The notes beneath the pieces are model-generated. The model had not been told where the DNA came from. It saw only the letters and a program-made list of their open reading frames with translations, and searched no databases. Source: Nonomuraea sediminis (GTDB taxonomy: Bacteria > Actinomycetota > Actinomycetes > Streptosporangiales > Streptosporangiaceae). From it: a stretch of DNA of 55,741 nucleotides. The stretch is from positions 1-55,741 of the forward strand of contig NZ_JAHDTI010000008.1 of assembly GCF_018531495.1 (NCBI RefSeq), given 5' to 3'. The stretch's first letter is position 1. The number at the start of each line of letters is the position of its first letter. The translations under genes were made by a program, and so were the position numbers. This document shows positions 33,323 through 43,481 of the stretch, piece after piece.

Positions 33323-35404
33323 TCAGGTATCAGAAAGGAACGTGCTGGGGGTACCGTGCCAAGAAATGGTGAGCTGCTCACGTGCGCGGGTGCAGGCGAC
33401 GAACAGCAGGCATCTCTCACGCTGTACGTCGTGATCATGTGAGGCTTCGTCGTCGGCGGCAGGGGTGACTGCCGAAGGCGGCGGGACGGCATGCTCGTTG
33501 AGGCCGATCACAACCACGCAGCGGAACTCCAATCCCTTCATCCGATGCATCGTGCCGACGCCGACCTCCGAGTCGGTATTCTTCCTGGCCAGCGAGGCAG
33601 CGGGGATGCCAGCGGCCTTGAGCCAGGCCAGTGCTTGATCGGCATAGTGGTTGGAGCGGGCCGCGACGCCTATCTGGCCGGGAGGAATTCCTTGATCTAT
33701 CCACTCGCGGACGGACTGTACGAGCGAGTCCAGTTCCCTCTGCGGCACGCTGGCGCTGATCAACAGGGGCTCGGGACCGTGAATGTCAGAGCGGTAGCCC
33801 GCCAGACTCTCCAAGCTTTCGTTCATATCGTCGATCTGCTCACCGCGCAGCAGCGACAGGCTCCATCGCAAGATCTCCGCCGTGGTCCGGTAGTTGATCC
33901 GCAACCGACTCGACCGTCCGGCCACTTCGATCCCGACGCTGCGCAGTGACACCCGGTTGTCGTAAATACGCTGGTGGGTGTCGCCCGCGAGGAACAGGTC
34001 GTCCCGTGCCGGCTCGACGGCGGCGCGCAGTAACCGCCACTGCCAGGGGCTGAGGTCCTGCGCCTCGTCAACGATGACATGGCGGTACGGTCGCAGCCCG
34101 CGCTCATGCAACAGCCGAGTGGCCTCCACGCACACGGTCTCATAGGTCCAGACGCCGTCATTGCGCAGGTCGGTGAGAAAGTCGCTGATCGCCGCCCACA
34201 CCTGGGCTTTCTGCAACGCGCCGAGGGCACGCCCGCGTCCATGCCGCCGAGCGCTCTGGAAACCCTCCAAGGTCTCGATCCCCTGTGTCAGGACGACCTG
34301 CCGCCACTCCTGCGCGAGAAATGTCTCGTTGAACCGCGCCGGTAGGCCTAGCGTGCGGACGATCCGGGCCCACCGCTCCTTCTCCTCGTCCTGTCCGAGG
34401 ATGGCGAGTCTGCCGCTGCCGCCGGTGACGAGGCGGTGCGCGACCGCGTCGATATGCCTGACCTGGATTCGCTCGCGGACCTCGCCGTCCTCTATGAGGC
34501 TGCCAAGCGCGGTCTGCAGGATCGCGGGCAGCGTCCTGATGAATGTGGTGAGCAGAATGGGACCGTCACCCTGCTCTGCCAGATGCTTGGCCCGGTGCAG
34601 GGCGACAACGGTCTTGCCGGTGCCTGGACCACCGGTGACTCGGGCGGAGCCGCTGAAGGATCCGTACGCCACGGCGCGTTGAGAAGGGTGCAGATAGACA
34701 CGCCATAGAGCGAACGGCTGGGTGAAGGCCCGCATCAGTTCATCAGGGCCGCGCACCAGGAGGATTTGCCCGGCGGAACGCTCGACGGCGGCGGCGACGT
34801 CTTCGGTGTCGAACGATTCGGCACCGATGGGCAGCTCGGCCCAGACCTGGTCAGGCGTCAGCCCGGCCGCCAGGCCGGTGAGCACATCATGCTGGGCTTT
34901 GGGCAGGAACCCGGCGGTGGTCAGCTGGTCTTCGGCGGTCAATGTGCGGGCCCAGGCCAGGACCTGGGCGTCCACGCCGAGTCGCGCCATGTCGGCGTCG
35001 TTCACATGCGCGAACAGTGGGGCGCCGCCGCCGGCTCCGGCTGAGGACGCCGGAGTGGAGGTGGTTTCCAGCGTCACGACATCCCGCAACTCGATGGTCG
35101 CGGTGACGGTGTTGACCGTGGCCCGGTGCCGCTTGGCCCACTCGTATGCCTTGTCATGCGGGAGCACGTTGAGCAGAACGTAAGTGTCGCCCTTGGCCGG
35201 TGCGAGAACGACCCCACGCCAGAAATCGTTTATGCGGATTGTGTGCATCTGGTGATCTTTGGCGTTTTTGACTGGTTCCAGATGAAGCGAGGCGTATGTC
35301 GCGCCTTCGAACTTCGAGAACACTTCCGCGACGCGGTCCTGGACTTGTTTCTCAAGCTTGACGAACGTACGGAGGAAATCGCGATAGATGCCGAGCTTCG
35401 CCAT
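33323..35404 (-). CDS. RelE/ParE-like domain fused to UvrD/Rep-type SF1 helicase
   Basis: A 693-residue protein. ATG 35404 follows a GGAGGAG site five bases away; frames open further upstream but lack one. Residues 1-105 look like a RelE/ParE toxin fold: GIYRDFLRTFVKLEKQVQDRVAEVFSKF, then LHLEPVKNAKDHQMHTIRIND, FWRGVVL and YVLLNVLPHDKAYEWAKRH. From about 250 on it is an SF1 helicase: VTGGPGTGKTVVALHRAKHLA, IVDEAQDLSPWQW, GDTHQRIYDNR, INYRTTAEIL, VGVGTMHRMKGLEF and FVACTRAREQL. It diverges by about 150 bases from the helicase-SNF2-methyltransferase operon and may be part of the same defence system. The RelE part may be a nuclease, a docking domain or a relic. Confidence 0.82.
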   Translation of the reverse strand: MAKLGIYRDFLRTFVKLEKQVQDRVAEVFSKFEGATYASLHLEPVKNAKDHQMHTIRINDFWRGVVLAPAKGDTYVLLNVLPHDKAYEWAKRHRATVNTVTATIELRDVVTLETTSTPASSAGAGGGAPLFAHVNDADMARLGVDAQVLAWARTLTAEDQLTTAGFLPKAQHDVLTGLAAGLTPDQVWAELPIGAESFDTEDVAAAVERSAGQILLVRGPDELMRAFTQPFALWRVYLHPSQRAVAYGSFSGSARVTGGPGTGKTVVALHRAKHLAEQGDGPILLTTFIRTLPAILQTALGSLIEDGEVRERIQVRHIDAVAHRLVTGGSGRLAILGQDEEKERWARIVRTLGLPARFNETFLAQEWRQVVLTQGIETLEGFQSARRHGRGRALGALQKAQVWAAISDFLTDLRNDGVWTYETVCVEATRLLHERGLRPYRHVIVDEAQDLSPWQWRLLRAAVEPARDDLFLAGDTHQRIYDNRVSLRSVGIEVAGRSSRLRINYRTTAEILRWSLSLLRGEQIDDMNESLESLAGYRSDIHGPEPLLISASVPQRELDSLVQSVREWIDQGIPPGQIGVAARSNHYADQALAWLKAAGIPAASLARKNTDSEVGVGTMHRMKGLEFRCVVVIGLNEHAVPPPSAVTPAADDEASHDHDVQRERCLLFVACTRAREQLTISWHGTPSTFLSDT

Positions 35405-35553
35405 GCACTCCTCCGTCGTCACATACCGTTCTGTGAACATAACAGAACGAACATCTGTAGGGCTCTCGGATCCTGGGGCCATCAATGATAGATATGTACG
35501 GCGGTGATCTCGCCCAAGCACGAAAAAAACGACATACGGTGAAGAAGTAGGAC

Positions 35554-38500
35554 ATGGATGTTTTTCAGTTGCATGAGCGTCTTGTCGCTGACTACGAAGA
35601 TTTCACCATGTCCTTGGTGCATATTCGGGATGACCGAATTGCCGTGCACCTGGAGGAGGAACGCAACCAGCGGGTTCGCTGGCCGCACCCTTGGGTGTCG
35701 CTCAATCCAAGCTTCGCCGAAGGCGGCACCATCGCGGAGGCCGTCCGCGACGGTCTGCTTCATCCCACATGCGAGCTCTTGTTCCGTGTCAAGACCAACC
35801 CGGACGACGCGGGGGAGCGGCCCATCACCCTGCACCGCCACCAGCGCGAGGCTGTGGAGGCCGCCAGAGACGGCCAGAGCTACGTCCTGACGACCGGTAC
35901 CGGATCCGGCAAGAGCCTCACTTACATGGTGCCCATCGTGGATTCGGTCTTACGCGACCCGCAGCCCGGCAGTGTCAAGGCCATCGTGGTCTATCCCATG
36001 AACGCCCTGGCCAACAGCCAGTTGCACGAGCTGACCCGCTACCTGCAATGGGGCCTGCCCCGCGATGCGCGTCCGGTCACCTTCGCCAGATACACCGGTC
36101 AGGAGAGCGAAGAGGAGCGCGCTCGTATCCTCGCTGACAAGCCGGACATTCTCCTCACGAACTACGTGATGCTGGAATACCTCCTCACCCGGCCGCTCGA
36201 ACGCCGCGACCTCATCAGCGCCGCTCGCGGGCTGCGCTTCCTGGTGCTGGACGAACTGCACACCTACCGGGGCCGGCAGGGAGCCGATGTCGCGCTGCTC
36301 GTCCGCCGCCTGCGTGACGCGTGCGATGCCCCCGATCTCCAGTGCGTGGGCACCTCGGCCACGATGGCCACCTCCGACACGTTCCACGAGACCAGGCAAG
36401 TGGTCGCCGGCGTCGCCACCAGGCTGTTCGGCGTGCCGGTCGCCGAGGAACGCGTCATCGGCGAAACCTTGGTCCGCGCCACGACGGAGCTGAGCCACGC
36501 CAAAGGCTTGGCGGAGAGCATCATCAGGGCAGGCTCCTTGGAGCGTTCCTACGCCGAGCTCGCCGACGACCCGCTGGCGAGCTGGGTCGAGACGGAGTTC
36601 GGCCTGACGACGGAGACCGGCGGACGCCTCATCCGCCGCACGCCAACCAAGGTCGCCGTCGCAGCCGCCGAGCTCGCCGACCTGACCGGACGCTCTGAGC
36701 AGGAGTGCGCGCAGGCCATCGAGCGTCTGCTGCAAGAAGGCGCCAGGACCCGGCACCCCACGACGAACCGGCCCCTGTTCGCCTTCCGGCTGCACCAGTT
36801 CCTGTCCAAAGGGGACACCAGCTACGTCAGCCTCGAGCCCGAGGCAGAGCGGCACATCACCAGCCAATACCAGATCAGTGTTCCCGGCCACCGCGACAAG
36901 ATCCTCCTGCCCCTAGCCTTCTGCCGGGAATGCGGCCAGGAGTATCTCGTGGTGGTCAAGCGAAGGGACGGCAGCTTCGTCGCCCGTCAGGAGCAGATCG
37001 TGGAGGGCGGCGACAGCGTCAACGGCTACCTGTACATCAGCGAGGAACGCCCCTGGCCTGCCGATCCCATCGAAGCCGGCCGCCTGCCCGACACCTGGCT
37101 AGAACCGTCCTCCGACGGCGGCACACAGGTCCGCCCGAACCTGATCGACTATCTGCCCGGGCAGGTGTGGCTGGCCCCCGACGGCACCGAACGCCCGGAC
37201 GGTGAGGGGGTGCCCGCCTGGTACGTGCCGTCCCCCTTCCGCTTCTGCCTGCGCTGCCGCGTCTCCTACGAGCAGGTCAGAGGCAGGGACTTCGCCAAGC
37301 TGGCCACCTTCGCCGCCGAGGGCCGTAGTTCCGCGGTCTCGCTGATCAGCACCAGCATCGTCCGCAGCCTTCGCGGGCAGGAGATCGACCCGCAGGCGAG
37401 GAAGCTGCTGACCTTCGTCGACAACCGGCAGGACGCCAGCCTTCAGGCCGGTCACCTCAACGACTTCGTCCAGGTGACCCAGCTTCGCGGCGCGCTCTAC
37501 CGCGCCGCGCTCGCTGCGGGCGCGGAGGGACTGGCCTACGACGAAGTGGCTCAGCGGGTGGCCAAGGCCATGGACCTGCCGCTGAAGGCGTTCGCCCTGA
37601 ACCCCGGGGTCAAGTTCGGCCAGAAGGAGGCCGTCCTCAAGGCGTTCCGCGGCGTGCTGGCGTACCTCATCTACCTCGACCTCGAACGTGGCTGGCGCAT
37701 CACCATGCCCAACCTGGAACAGACCGGGCTCCTCAAGTTCGACTACGTGGCCCTCGACGAAATAGCGGCGGACGACGAGCACTGGCCGAAGGCGCACCCC
37801 GTTCTGCGCGATGCCGAACCGGCGCGACGGGCGGAGCTGTCCCGCATCGTGCTGGACGAGATGCGCCGGGCACTGGCCGTTGACGTGGAGGCGCTCACGA
37901 AGGAGGGGTTCGAGCGCGTCTACAACCAGTCCGAGCAGCTCCTGACCGGTCCATGGTCGCTCGGGGACGGGAGCCGGGACACCGCGCGCACCGTGTTCGC
38001 GCGGCCGGGGCGTCCGGGGGAGAGCCGCGACCGGGTCAACTTCACCGGCCGTTCCGCGCTCGGACGCTACCTGCGCCGCCCCGGCAACGGTCCACGGCTC
38101 ACGGTGGACGAGGCGCAGGACGTCATTACCGGCCTCCTTGACACGCTCAGGGAGTACGACCTGCTCATCGACTACGAGGGGGGATACCGTCTCAAGGCGT
38201 CGGCGATGATCTGGCGGGCCGGAGACGGCACGTCTGGAGCGTCGGACCCGCTGCGCAAGACCGTCGATCCGGCGGTCGGCGCCAGGGTTAACGAGTTCTT
38301 CAAGAATCTGTATGCGCACGTCGCGACCGATCTCGCCGGCCTGCACGCCGCTGAACACACCGCGCAAGTGCGCGCGGAGGACCGCCAGGAGCGCGAGAAG
38401 TTCTTCCGTGACGGGGATCTGCCCCTGCTCTACTGTTCCCCGACCATGGAGCTCGGCGTCGACATCGCCACGCTCAACTCGGTCGCGATGCGCAATGTGC

Positions 38501-40674
38501 CCCCCACACCGGCCAACTACGCGCAGCGTTCGGGCCGCGCGGGCCGCAGCGGCCAGCCGGCGCTCATCACCACGTACTGCTCCACCGGCAACGCGCACGA
38601 CCAGTACTACTTCCGCCGCAGCGAGCGGATGGTCGCGGGCAGCGTTCAGCCACCCCGGCTGGACCTGACCAACAAGGATCTGCTGGAATCCCACGTTCAC
38701 GCCATCTGGCTGGCCGAGACGGGTGCCAACCTGCGCAGGCAGATGACGGACGTGCTCGACGTCTCCCAGCCCGACCTGCCCGTCCACGACCACATTGGAA
38801 GCCAGCTCGCCGACGAGAACGCCCGTCGGCGCGCGGTGCCGCGGGCCAGGGCCGTCCTCAAGGACCTCCTGGAGAAGGAAGGGCTCGGGCAGAGCCTGTG
38901 GTGGGCGGAGGAATGGCTGGAGGACACCGTACGCGGAGCCGCCCGGCGGTTCGACGCGGCCTGTGACCGGTGGCGCGGCCTGTACCGGGCGGCCCTGCAC
39001 GAGCAGGCCGAGCAGAACCGGCGCGTGCTCGACCACGCCTCTAGCCCGCAGACGATCCGGCGCGCCCAGTCGCGGCGCATGCAGGCCGAGAACCAGCTCA
39101 GGCTCCTCAAGAACGAGGACAACGACCAGCAGTTCAGCGACTTCTACACCTACCGCTACTTCGCCTCCGAGGGTTTTTTGCCCGGCTACTCCTTCCCTCG
39201 GCTGCCGCTGGCCGCCTACATTCCCGGCCAGCGCAAGCGCGGCGCCTACATCCAGCGGCCCCGGTTCATCGCCATCGGCGAGTTCGGGCCCGGCGCGCTG
39301 ATCTATCACGAGGGGCAGCGCTATCAGGTGGCCAACGTCCAGGTTCCGGCTGGCGAGTCCGGGGACGTGGCCACGTCCGAGGCTTGGATCTGTCACAACT
39401 GCGGTTATTGGCACAAGCGGGAGGCGGGTAACGAGCGCTGCGGTGAGTGCGATTCGGAGCTGTCGGGCCTGCTCTCCAACCTGATGCAGCTCCAGACCGT
39501 GCAGACGATCCGGCGCCAGCGCATCTCCTCCGACGAGGAGGAGCGCCGCCGCGCCGGCTTCGAGGTCATCACGACCTACGAGTTCAGCCGCCATGGCGCC
39601 CGCTCCGGGCGCCTGGAGGCCGAAGTCCAGGGGGAGAGTGGCCGACTGGCCGATCTCGTGTACGGCGACACCGCCACCGTCCGCCTCATCAACCGGGGCT
39701 TCAAGGGCCGCCGCAACCGCGACGACATCGGCTACTGGCTCGACCCCGTACGCGGCAAGTGGGAGCCGGAATCCAGAGCGGCCGACCGAGCCCCCGAGGA
39801 GGAGGGGCTGGTCTCCGAGGAGAGCGCCAACCGGGTGGTCAAGGTCGTCCCGTTCGTCGAGGACCACAAGAACATCCTCGTGCTGCGCCTGGCCGAGCCC
39901 GTACCCGACCACGTGGCCACCACGCTCCGCTACGCCCTCGAACGCGGCATCGAGGCCGAATTCCAGCTCGAGGACAGCGAGCTCACCAGCGAGGAGCTGC
40001 CCGACCGCGAGCGTCGCGGCCGCATGCTGTTCATCGAGAGCGCCGAAGGCGGGGCGGGCGTGTTGCGTAGACTGCGCGACGAGCCGGGCGCGATCGCCGC
40101 CGTCGCCCGCCAGGCCCTGCAGATCATCCACGTCGACCCGGACACCGGCGAAGACGAGGAGCACGCCCCCGACGCCCGCGAGAGATGCGAGCGCGGCTGC
40201 TACGACTGCCTGCTCGCCTACACCAACCAGCGCTATCACACTCAGATCGATCGCCTCAGCGCCCGCGATCTGCTGCTCGAACTCGCCGGCGCGCACGCCC
40301 GCGGCGGCCACGACCGGCGCACGCAGGACGAGCACATCGAGGGTCTGCGCGAATCAGCAGGCAGCGTGCTGGAGCGCGATCTGCTCGCCTTCCTGCGGCA
40401 GGGCGACTACCGGCTCCCCGACGCGGCGCAGGAACTCGTGGCCACCGCCAGGGCCAGGCCCGACTTCGCCTACCACACCCAGGCCGGCGACGTCGCGATC
40501 TTCGTGGACGGGCCGCACCACGACGCCGCGTATGTAGCGCAGCGCGACGAACAGGCGGAGGACCGCCTCATGGAGCTGGGGTGGCTGGTCATCAGATTCC
40601 GGTACGACGAGGAGTGGGAACAGACCGTGCGCAGGTACCCGAGCGTCTTCGGCAGCGGCCGGAGCGGCCGATGA
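35554..40674 (+). CDS. Giant DEAD/DEAH helicase with DUF1998-type region and C-terminal nuclease-like domain
   Basis: A 1706-residue cytoplasmic protein heading a three-gene operon. Helicase part: motif I TTGTGSGKSLTYMVP (about residue 112), LTNYVMLEYLLTRP, motif II LVLDELHTYRGRQGAD (about 228), TSATMA, motifs V/VI TMELGVDIATLNSVAMRNVPPTP and QRSGRAGRSG (about 990). Zinc-binding pairs occur in FCRECGQEY, FCLRCRVSY and CHNCGYWHK/RCGECDS (about 1280). A DUF1998/MrfA-like end follows (FIESAEGGAGVLRRL, CERGCYDCLLAYTNQRYH). Residues about 1620-1706 resemble a Vsr/DUF559 nuclease: LERDLLAFL, RPDFAY, VAIFVDGPHHD, RLMELGWLVIRF. This single chain combines roles split between DrmA and DrmB in DISARM and resembles DruE in Druantia. 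Confidence 0.85.
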   Translation: MDVFQLHERLVADYEDFTMSLVHIRDDRIAVHLEEERNQRVRWPHPWVSLNPSFAEGGTIAEAVRDGLLHPTCELLFRVKTNPDDAGERPITLHRHQREAVEAARDGQSYVLTTGTGSGKSLTYMVPIVDSVLRDPQPGSVKAIVVYPMNALANSQLHELTRYLQWGLPRDARPVTFARYTGQESEEERARILADKPDILLTNYVMLEYLLTRPLERRDLISAARGLRFLVLDELHTYRGRQGADVALLVRRLRDACDAPDLQCVGTSATMATSDTFHETRQVVAGVATRLFGVPVAEERVIGETLVRATTELSHAKGLAESIIRAGSLERSYAELADDPLASWVETEFGLTTETGGRLIRRTPTKVAVAAAELADLTGRSEQECAQAIERLLQEGARTRHPTTNRPLFAFRLHQFLSKGDTSYVSLEPEAERHITSQYQISVPGHRDKILLPLAFCRECGQEYLVVVKRRDGSFVARQEQIVEGGDSVNGYLYISEERPWPADPIEAGRLPDTWLEPSSDGGTQVRPNLIDYLPGQVWLAPDGTERPDGEGVPAWYVPSPFRFCLRCRVSYEQVRGRDFAKLATFAAEGRSSAVSLISTSIVRSLRGQEIDPQARKLLTFVDNRQDASLQAGHLNDFVQVTQLRGALYRAALAAGAEGLAYDEVAQRVAKAMDLPLKAFALNPGVKFGQKEAVLKAFRGVLAYLIYLDLERGWRITMPNLEQTGLLKFDYVALDEIAADDEHWPKAHPVLRDAEPARRAELSRIVLDEMRRALAVDVEALTKEGFERVYNQSEQLLTGPWSLGDGSRDTARTVFARPGRPGESRDRVNFTGRSALGRYLRRPGNGPRLTVDEAQDVITGLLDTLREYDLLIDYEGGYRLKASAMIWRAGDGTSGASDPLRKTVDPAVGARVNEFFKNLYAHVATDLAGLHAAEHTAQVRAEDRQEREKFFRDGDLPLLYCSPTMELGVDIATLNSVAMRNVPPTPANYAQRSGRAGRSGQPALITTYCSTGNAHDQYYFRRSERMVAGSVQPPRLDLTNKDLLESHVHAIWLAETGANLRRQMTDVLDVSQPDLPVHDHIGSQLADENARRRAVPRARAVLKDLLEKEGLGQSLWWAEEWLEDTVRGAARRFDAACDRWRGLYRAALHEQAEQNRRVLDHASSPQTIRRAQSRRMQAENQLRLLKNEDNDQQFSDFYTYRYFASEGFLPGYSFPRLPLAAYIPGQRKRGAYIQRPRFIAIGEFGPGALIYHEGQRYQVANVQVPAGESGDVATSEAWICHNCGYWHKREAGNERCGECDSELSGLLSNLMQLQTVQTIRRQRISSDEEERRRAGFEVITTYEFSRHGARSGRLEAEVQGESGRLADLVYGDTATVRLINRGFKGRRNRDDIGYWLDPVRGKWEPESRAADRAPEEEGLVSEESANRVVKVVPFVEDHKNILVLRLAEPVPDHVATTLRYALERGIEAEFQLEDSELTSEELPDRERRGRMLFIESAEGGAGVLRRLRDEPGAIAAVARQALQIIHVDPDTGEDEEHAPDARERCERGCYDCLLAYTNQRYHTQIDRLSARDLLLELAGAHARGGHDRRTQDEHIEGLRESAGSVLERDLLAFLRQGDYRLPDAAQELVATARARPDFAYHTQAGDVAIFVDGPHHDAAYVAQRDEQAEDRLMELGWLVIRFRYDEEWEQTVRRYPSVFGSGRSGR

Positions 40675-43481
40675 GCGGCTACACCGCGGGCTCGCTGGTG
40701 GCGGCCCGCGGCAGGGAATGGGTCGTGCAGTCCGCGGACGCGGACTTCCTGCTCGCCCGGCCACTCAACGGCGACACCGATTTCGAGGCGTGCCTGTTCG
40801 CCGACGAGGTGTCCGCCGCGACGTTCCCGCCGCCCCGTCCCGACCAGGTGGGCGACAGCGTGGCCGCCGGAATGTTGCGCACCGCCCTGCGCATCGGATT
40901 CACCTCCAGTGCTGGGCCGTTCCGCGCGTTGGCCTCCATCGCCGTGGAGCCGCGCCAGTACCAGCTCGTCCCCATGCTGCTGGCCTTACGGATGCCGACC
41001 GTGCGGCTGCTGATCGGCGACGACGTCGGCATCGGCAAGACCGTGGAATCCGCCCTGATCGCCAAGGAGCTCCTGGAACGCGGCGAGGCGAGCGGCCTCA
41101 CCGTCCTGTGCTCTCCGGCACTGGCCGAGCAGTGGCAGGCCGAGCTGCGCGACAAGTTCGGCATCGAGGCCACGCTCGTGCTGCCTTCCACCGCCGGGCG
41201 GCTCGAACGGGCGCTCCGCATCGACGAGTCGATCTTCCAGCGTCACCGGTACACGGTCGTGTCCACCGACTTCATCAAAAGCGACCGCCGCTACCAGCAG
41301 TTCGTCCGCACCTGCCGGGACCTGGTGATCGTGGACGAGGCGCACACTTGCGTGTCGGCCGGCTCGGCGAGCCGTCAGGGCCAGCTCCGCTACCGGCTCC
41401 TGCAGGAACTCGCTGCCGATCCGCATCGCCACCTGATCCTGGTGACCGCGACGCCGCACAGCGGAAAGGAGGACGCCTTTCGTGACCTGATCGGCCTGCT
41501 CGACCCGGAGCTGCGCGACGTCGATCTCGACAGCGCCAAGGGCCGCGAGCGGCTCGCCAGGAACTTCGTCCAGCGCCGCCGGGTCGACATCCGGCGCTAT
41601 CTGCAGGGCACCTCGTACCAGCAGGACACGCCCTTCCCGCAGGACCGCCAGACCCGTGACATCTCCTACGTCCTGACCGGCGAGTACGCCAAGCTCGCCG
41701 GAAACGTGCTCGCCTACGCGAGAGAGACCGTGCGCCGGCCGGGGACCGGGCTGCGCCAACGCGTCTCCTGGTGGTCGGCGCTCGCCCTGCTCCGCGCGGT
41801 CGCCTCCTCACCGAGAGCCGCCGCCGCCACGCTCACCACTCGCTCAGTCACGGTCGCCGCCGAAACCCGCGAGGAGGCCGACGAACTGGGCCGCTCCAGC
41901 GTGCTCGACCATACCGACGACGAGGCCATCGAGGGCATCGACGCCGCCGCCGGCGGCAGGACCGGCGAGGACGACGAACCACCCGCCGACCGCGAACGCC
42001 TGAAGCGCCTGGCCCGCGCGTTCGCCAGGATCGAGGGTCCGGCCGGCGACGCCAAGCTCGCCGCGCTCATCGCCGAGGTCAAGGCGTTGCTGGCCGACGG
42101 TTACGACCCGATCGTCTTTTGCCGGTTCATTCCCACCGCCCAGTACGTCGCCGAGCACCTGGCCGTCGCGCTCGGGAAGAAGGCGAACGTCCGGCATGTC
42201 ACCGGCCAGCTCCCGCCAGCCGCGCGCGTGGCCGCCATCGAGGAGCTGGGGACCGAGCCCGGCCACCACGTCCTGGTCGCCACCGACTGCCTGTCCGAGG
42301 GCATCAACCTCCAAGATCACTTCCAGGCGGTGATTCACTACGACCTGGCCTGGAACCCGACCCGGCACGAGCAGCGCGAAGGCCGCGTGGACCGGTTCGG
42401 CCAGCGCAAGCAGATCGTCCGCGCGCTCACCATGTACGGGCTGGACAACGGCATCGACGGTGTCGTTCTGGACGTGCTCATCCGCAAGCACCGCACCATC
42501 GCTCGCCAGACCGGCGTGGCCGTCCCGGTGCCCGCCGGCGGCGACGACGTCGTCAAGGCGCTGGTGGAGGGCCTGCTGCTGCGCGACGACTCCGCCCAGG
42601 AACAGCTCGACCTTGACTTCGGCGTCACCCGCACCCGCGACCAGCTCCACCGCTCCTGGGAGAGCGCCGCCGAGCGTGAATCCAAGGCCGTCACGAAGTA
42701 CGCCCACTCCGGCGTCAAGCTCGACGAGGTCGAGCGGGAGGTCGCCGACATCCGCGCCGCGCTGGGCGCCCCCGGAGACATTTTCCGCTTCGTCAGGGAG
42801 GCACTCTCGGGCTTCGGCGCGATCATCGACGCTCGCCCTGACGGGTTCGACGCCGACACCCGCCAGCTACCTCTCTCGGTACGGCACGCGCTCGGCTTCA
42901 ACGGAGCCGACCGGCTGGCCTTCCACCTCGATATTCCCGCCCCGCCCGGCAGACATCCGCTGGTGCGCACCGATCCCATGGTCCGCACGCTGGCGCGTAC
43001 CGTCCTGGACTCCGCCCTCGATGCTGAGGGGCCGGCCCGCCGCTGCGGGGTCGTCCGTACCGCGTCGGTCGCCGCACGTACCACGGTGTTGCTGGTCCGC
43101 TACCGCTTCCACCTGACTCTGCCGGGCCGTTCCGACCGTGCGGTCGTCGCCGAGGACGCCCAGACTCTCGCCTATCGCAACGGTTCGTCCGGCAGGGAAT
43201 GGCTGTCACCGGACGAGGTGACGGCGCTGCTGTCCGCCCGTCCCGAGAACACCATGCGCGAGCTCATCGAGCGCATGGCCCAGCGCGTCGTGGCCGAACT
43301 GGACGACGTGCTCACCGACCTGGACGAGCACGGCCGGGCGATCGCCGAGCGCCTGGCCGCATCCCACCTGCGGGTACGCGGCGCCTCCGGCGCCGGAGTG
43401 AGAGGGCTCAAGGTGACCGCCACGACCCCCGCCGACGTGCTCGGCATGTACGTCTACCTGCCCATGGGCGGTGCCCGATGA
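40671..43481 (+). CDS. SNF2-family helicase (DrmD-like)
   Basis: A 936-residue SF2 translocase. ATG 40671 overlaps the stop of the previous gene. Motifs: EPRQYQLVPMLLAL (Q-motif area), Walker A LIGDDVGIGKTVES (about residue 120), LTVLCSPALAEQW, DEAH box LVIVDEAHTC, VTATPHSGKEDAF, then after an acidic linker (EAIEGIDAAAGGRTGEDDEPP) the second lobe with PIVFCRFIPTAQYVAEHL, VATDCLSEGINLQDHFQAVIHYDLAWNPTRHEQREGRVDRFGQ. Order and size match drmD of class 1 DISARM, which likewise precedes an adenine methyltransferase gene. It probably translocates on DNA during discrimination or restriction of foreign DNA. Its stop overlaps the methyltransferase start. Confidence 0.87.
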   Translation: MSGYTAGSLVAARGREWVVQSADADFLLARPLNGDTDFEACLFADEVSAATFPPPRPDQVGDSVAAGMLRTALRIGFTSSAGPFRALASIAVEPRQYQLVPMLLALRMPTVRLLIGDDVGIGKTVESALIAKELLERGEASGLTVLCSPALAEQWQAELRDKFGIEATLVLPSTAGRLERALRIDESIFQRHRYTVVSTDFIKSDRRYQQFVRTCRDLVIVDEAHTCVSAGSASRQGQLRYRLLQELAADPHRHLILVTATPHSGKEDAFRDLIGLLDPELRDVDLDSAKGRERLARNFVQRRRVDIRRYLQGTSYQQDTPFPQDRQTRDISYVLTGEYAKLAGNVLAYARETVRRPGTGLRQRVSWWSALALLRAVASSPRAAAATLTTRSVTVAAETREEADELGRSSVLDHTDDEAIEGIDAAAGGRTGEDDEPPADRERLKRLARAFARIEGPAGDAKLAALIAEVKALLADGYDPIVFCRFIPTAQYVAEHLAVALGKKANVRHVTGQLPPAARVAAIEELGTEPGHHVLVATDCLSEGINLQDHFQAVIHYDLAWNPTRHEQREGRVDRFGQRKQIVRALTMYGLDNGIDGVVLDVLIRKHRTIARQTGVAVPVPAGGDDVVKALVEGLLLRDDSAQEQLDLDFGVTRTRDQLHRSWESAAERESKAVTKYAHSGVKLDEVEREVADIRAALGAPGDIFRFVREALSGFGAIIDARPDGFDADTRQLPLSVRHALGFNGADRLAFHLDIPAPPGRHPLVRTDPMVRTLARTVLDSALDAEGPARRCGVVRTASVAARTTVLLVRYRFHLTLPGRSDRAVVAEDAQTLAYRNGSSGREWLSPDEVTALLSARPENTMRELIERMAQRVVAELDDVLTDLDEHGRAIAERLAASHLRVRGASGAGVRGLKVTATTPADVLGMYVYLPMGGAR

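Noticed and set aside
37099..40335. A 1078-codon open frame antisense to the giant helicase
   Set aside because: High-GC shadow frame; the sense frame carries ordered helicase motifs.
35554..40674. Druantia (DruE)
   Set aside because: DruE-like architecture is present, but no DruH or DruA-D partner is found nearby, and SNF2 plus methylase are not Druantia parts.
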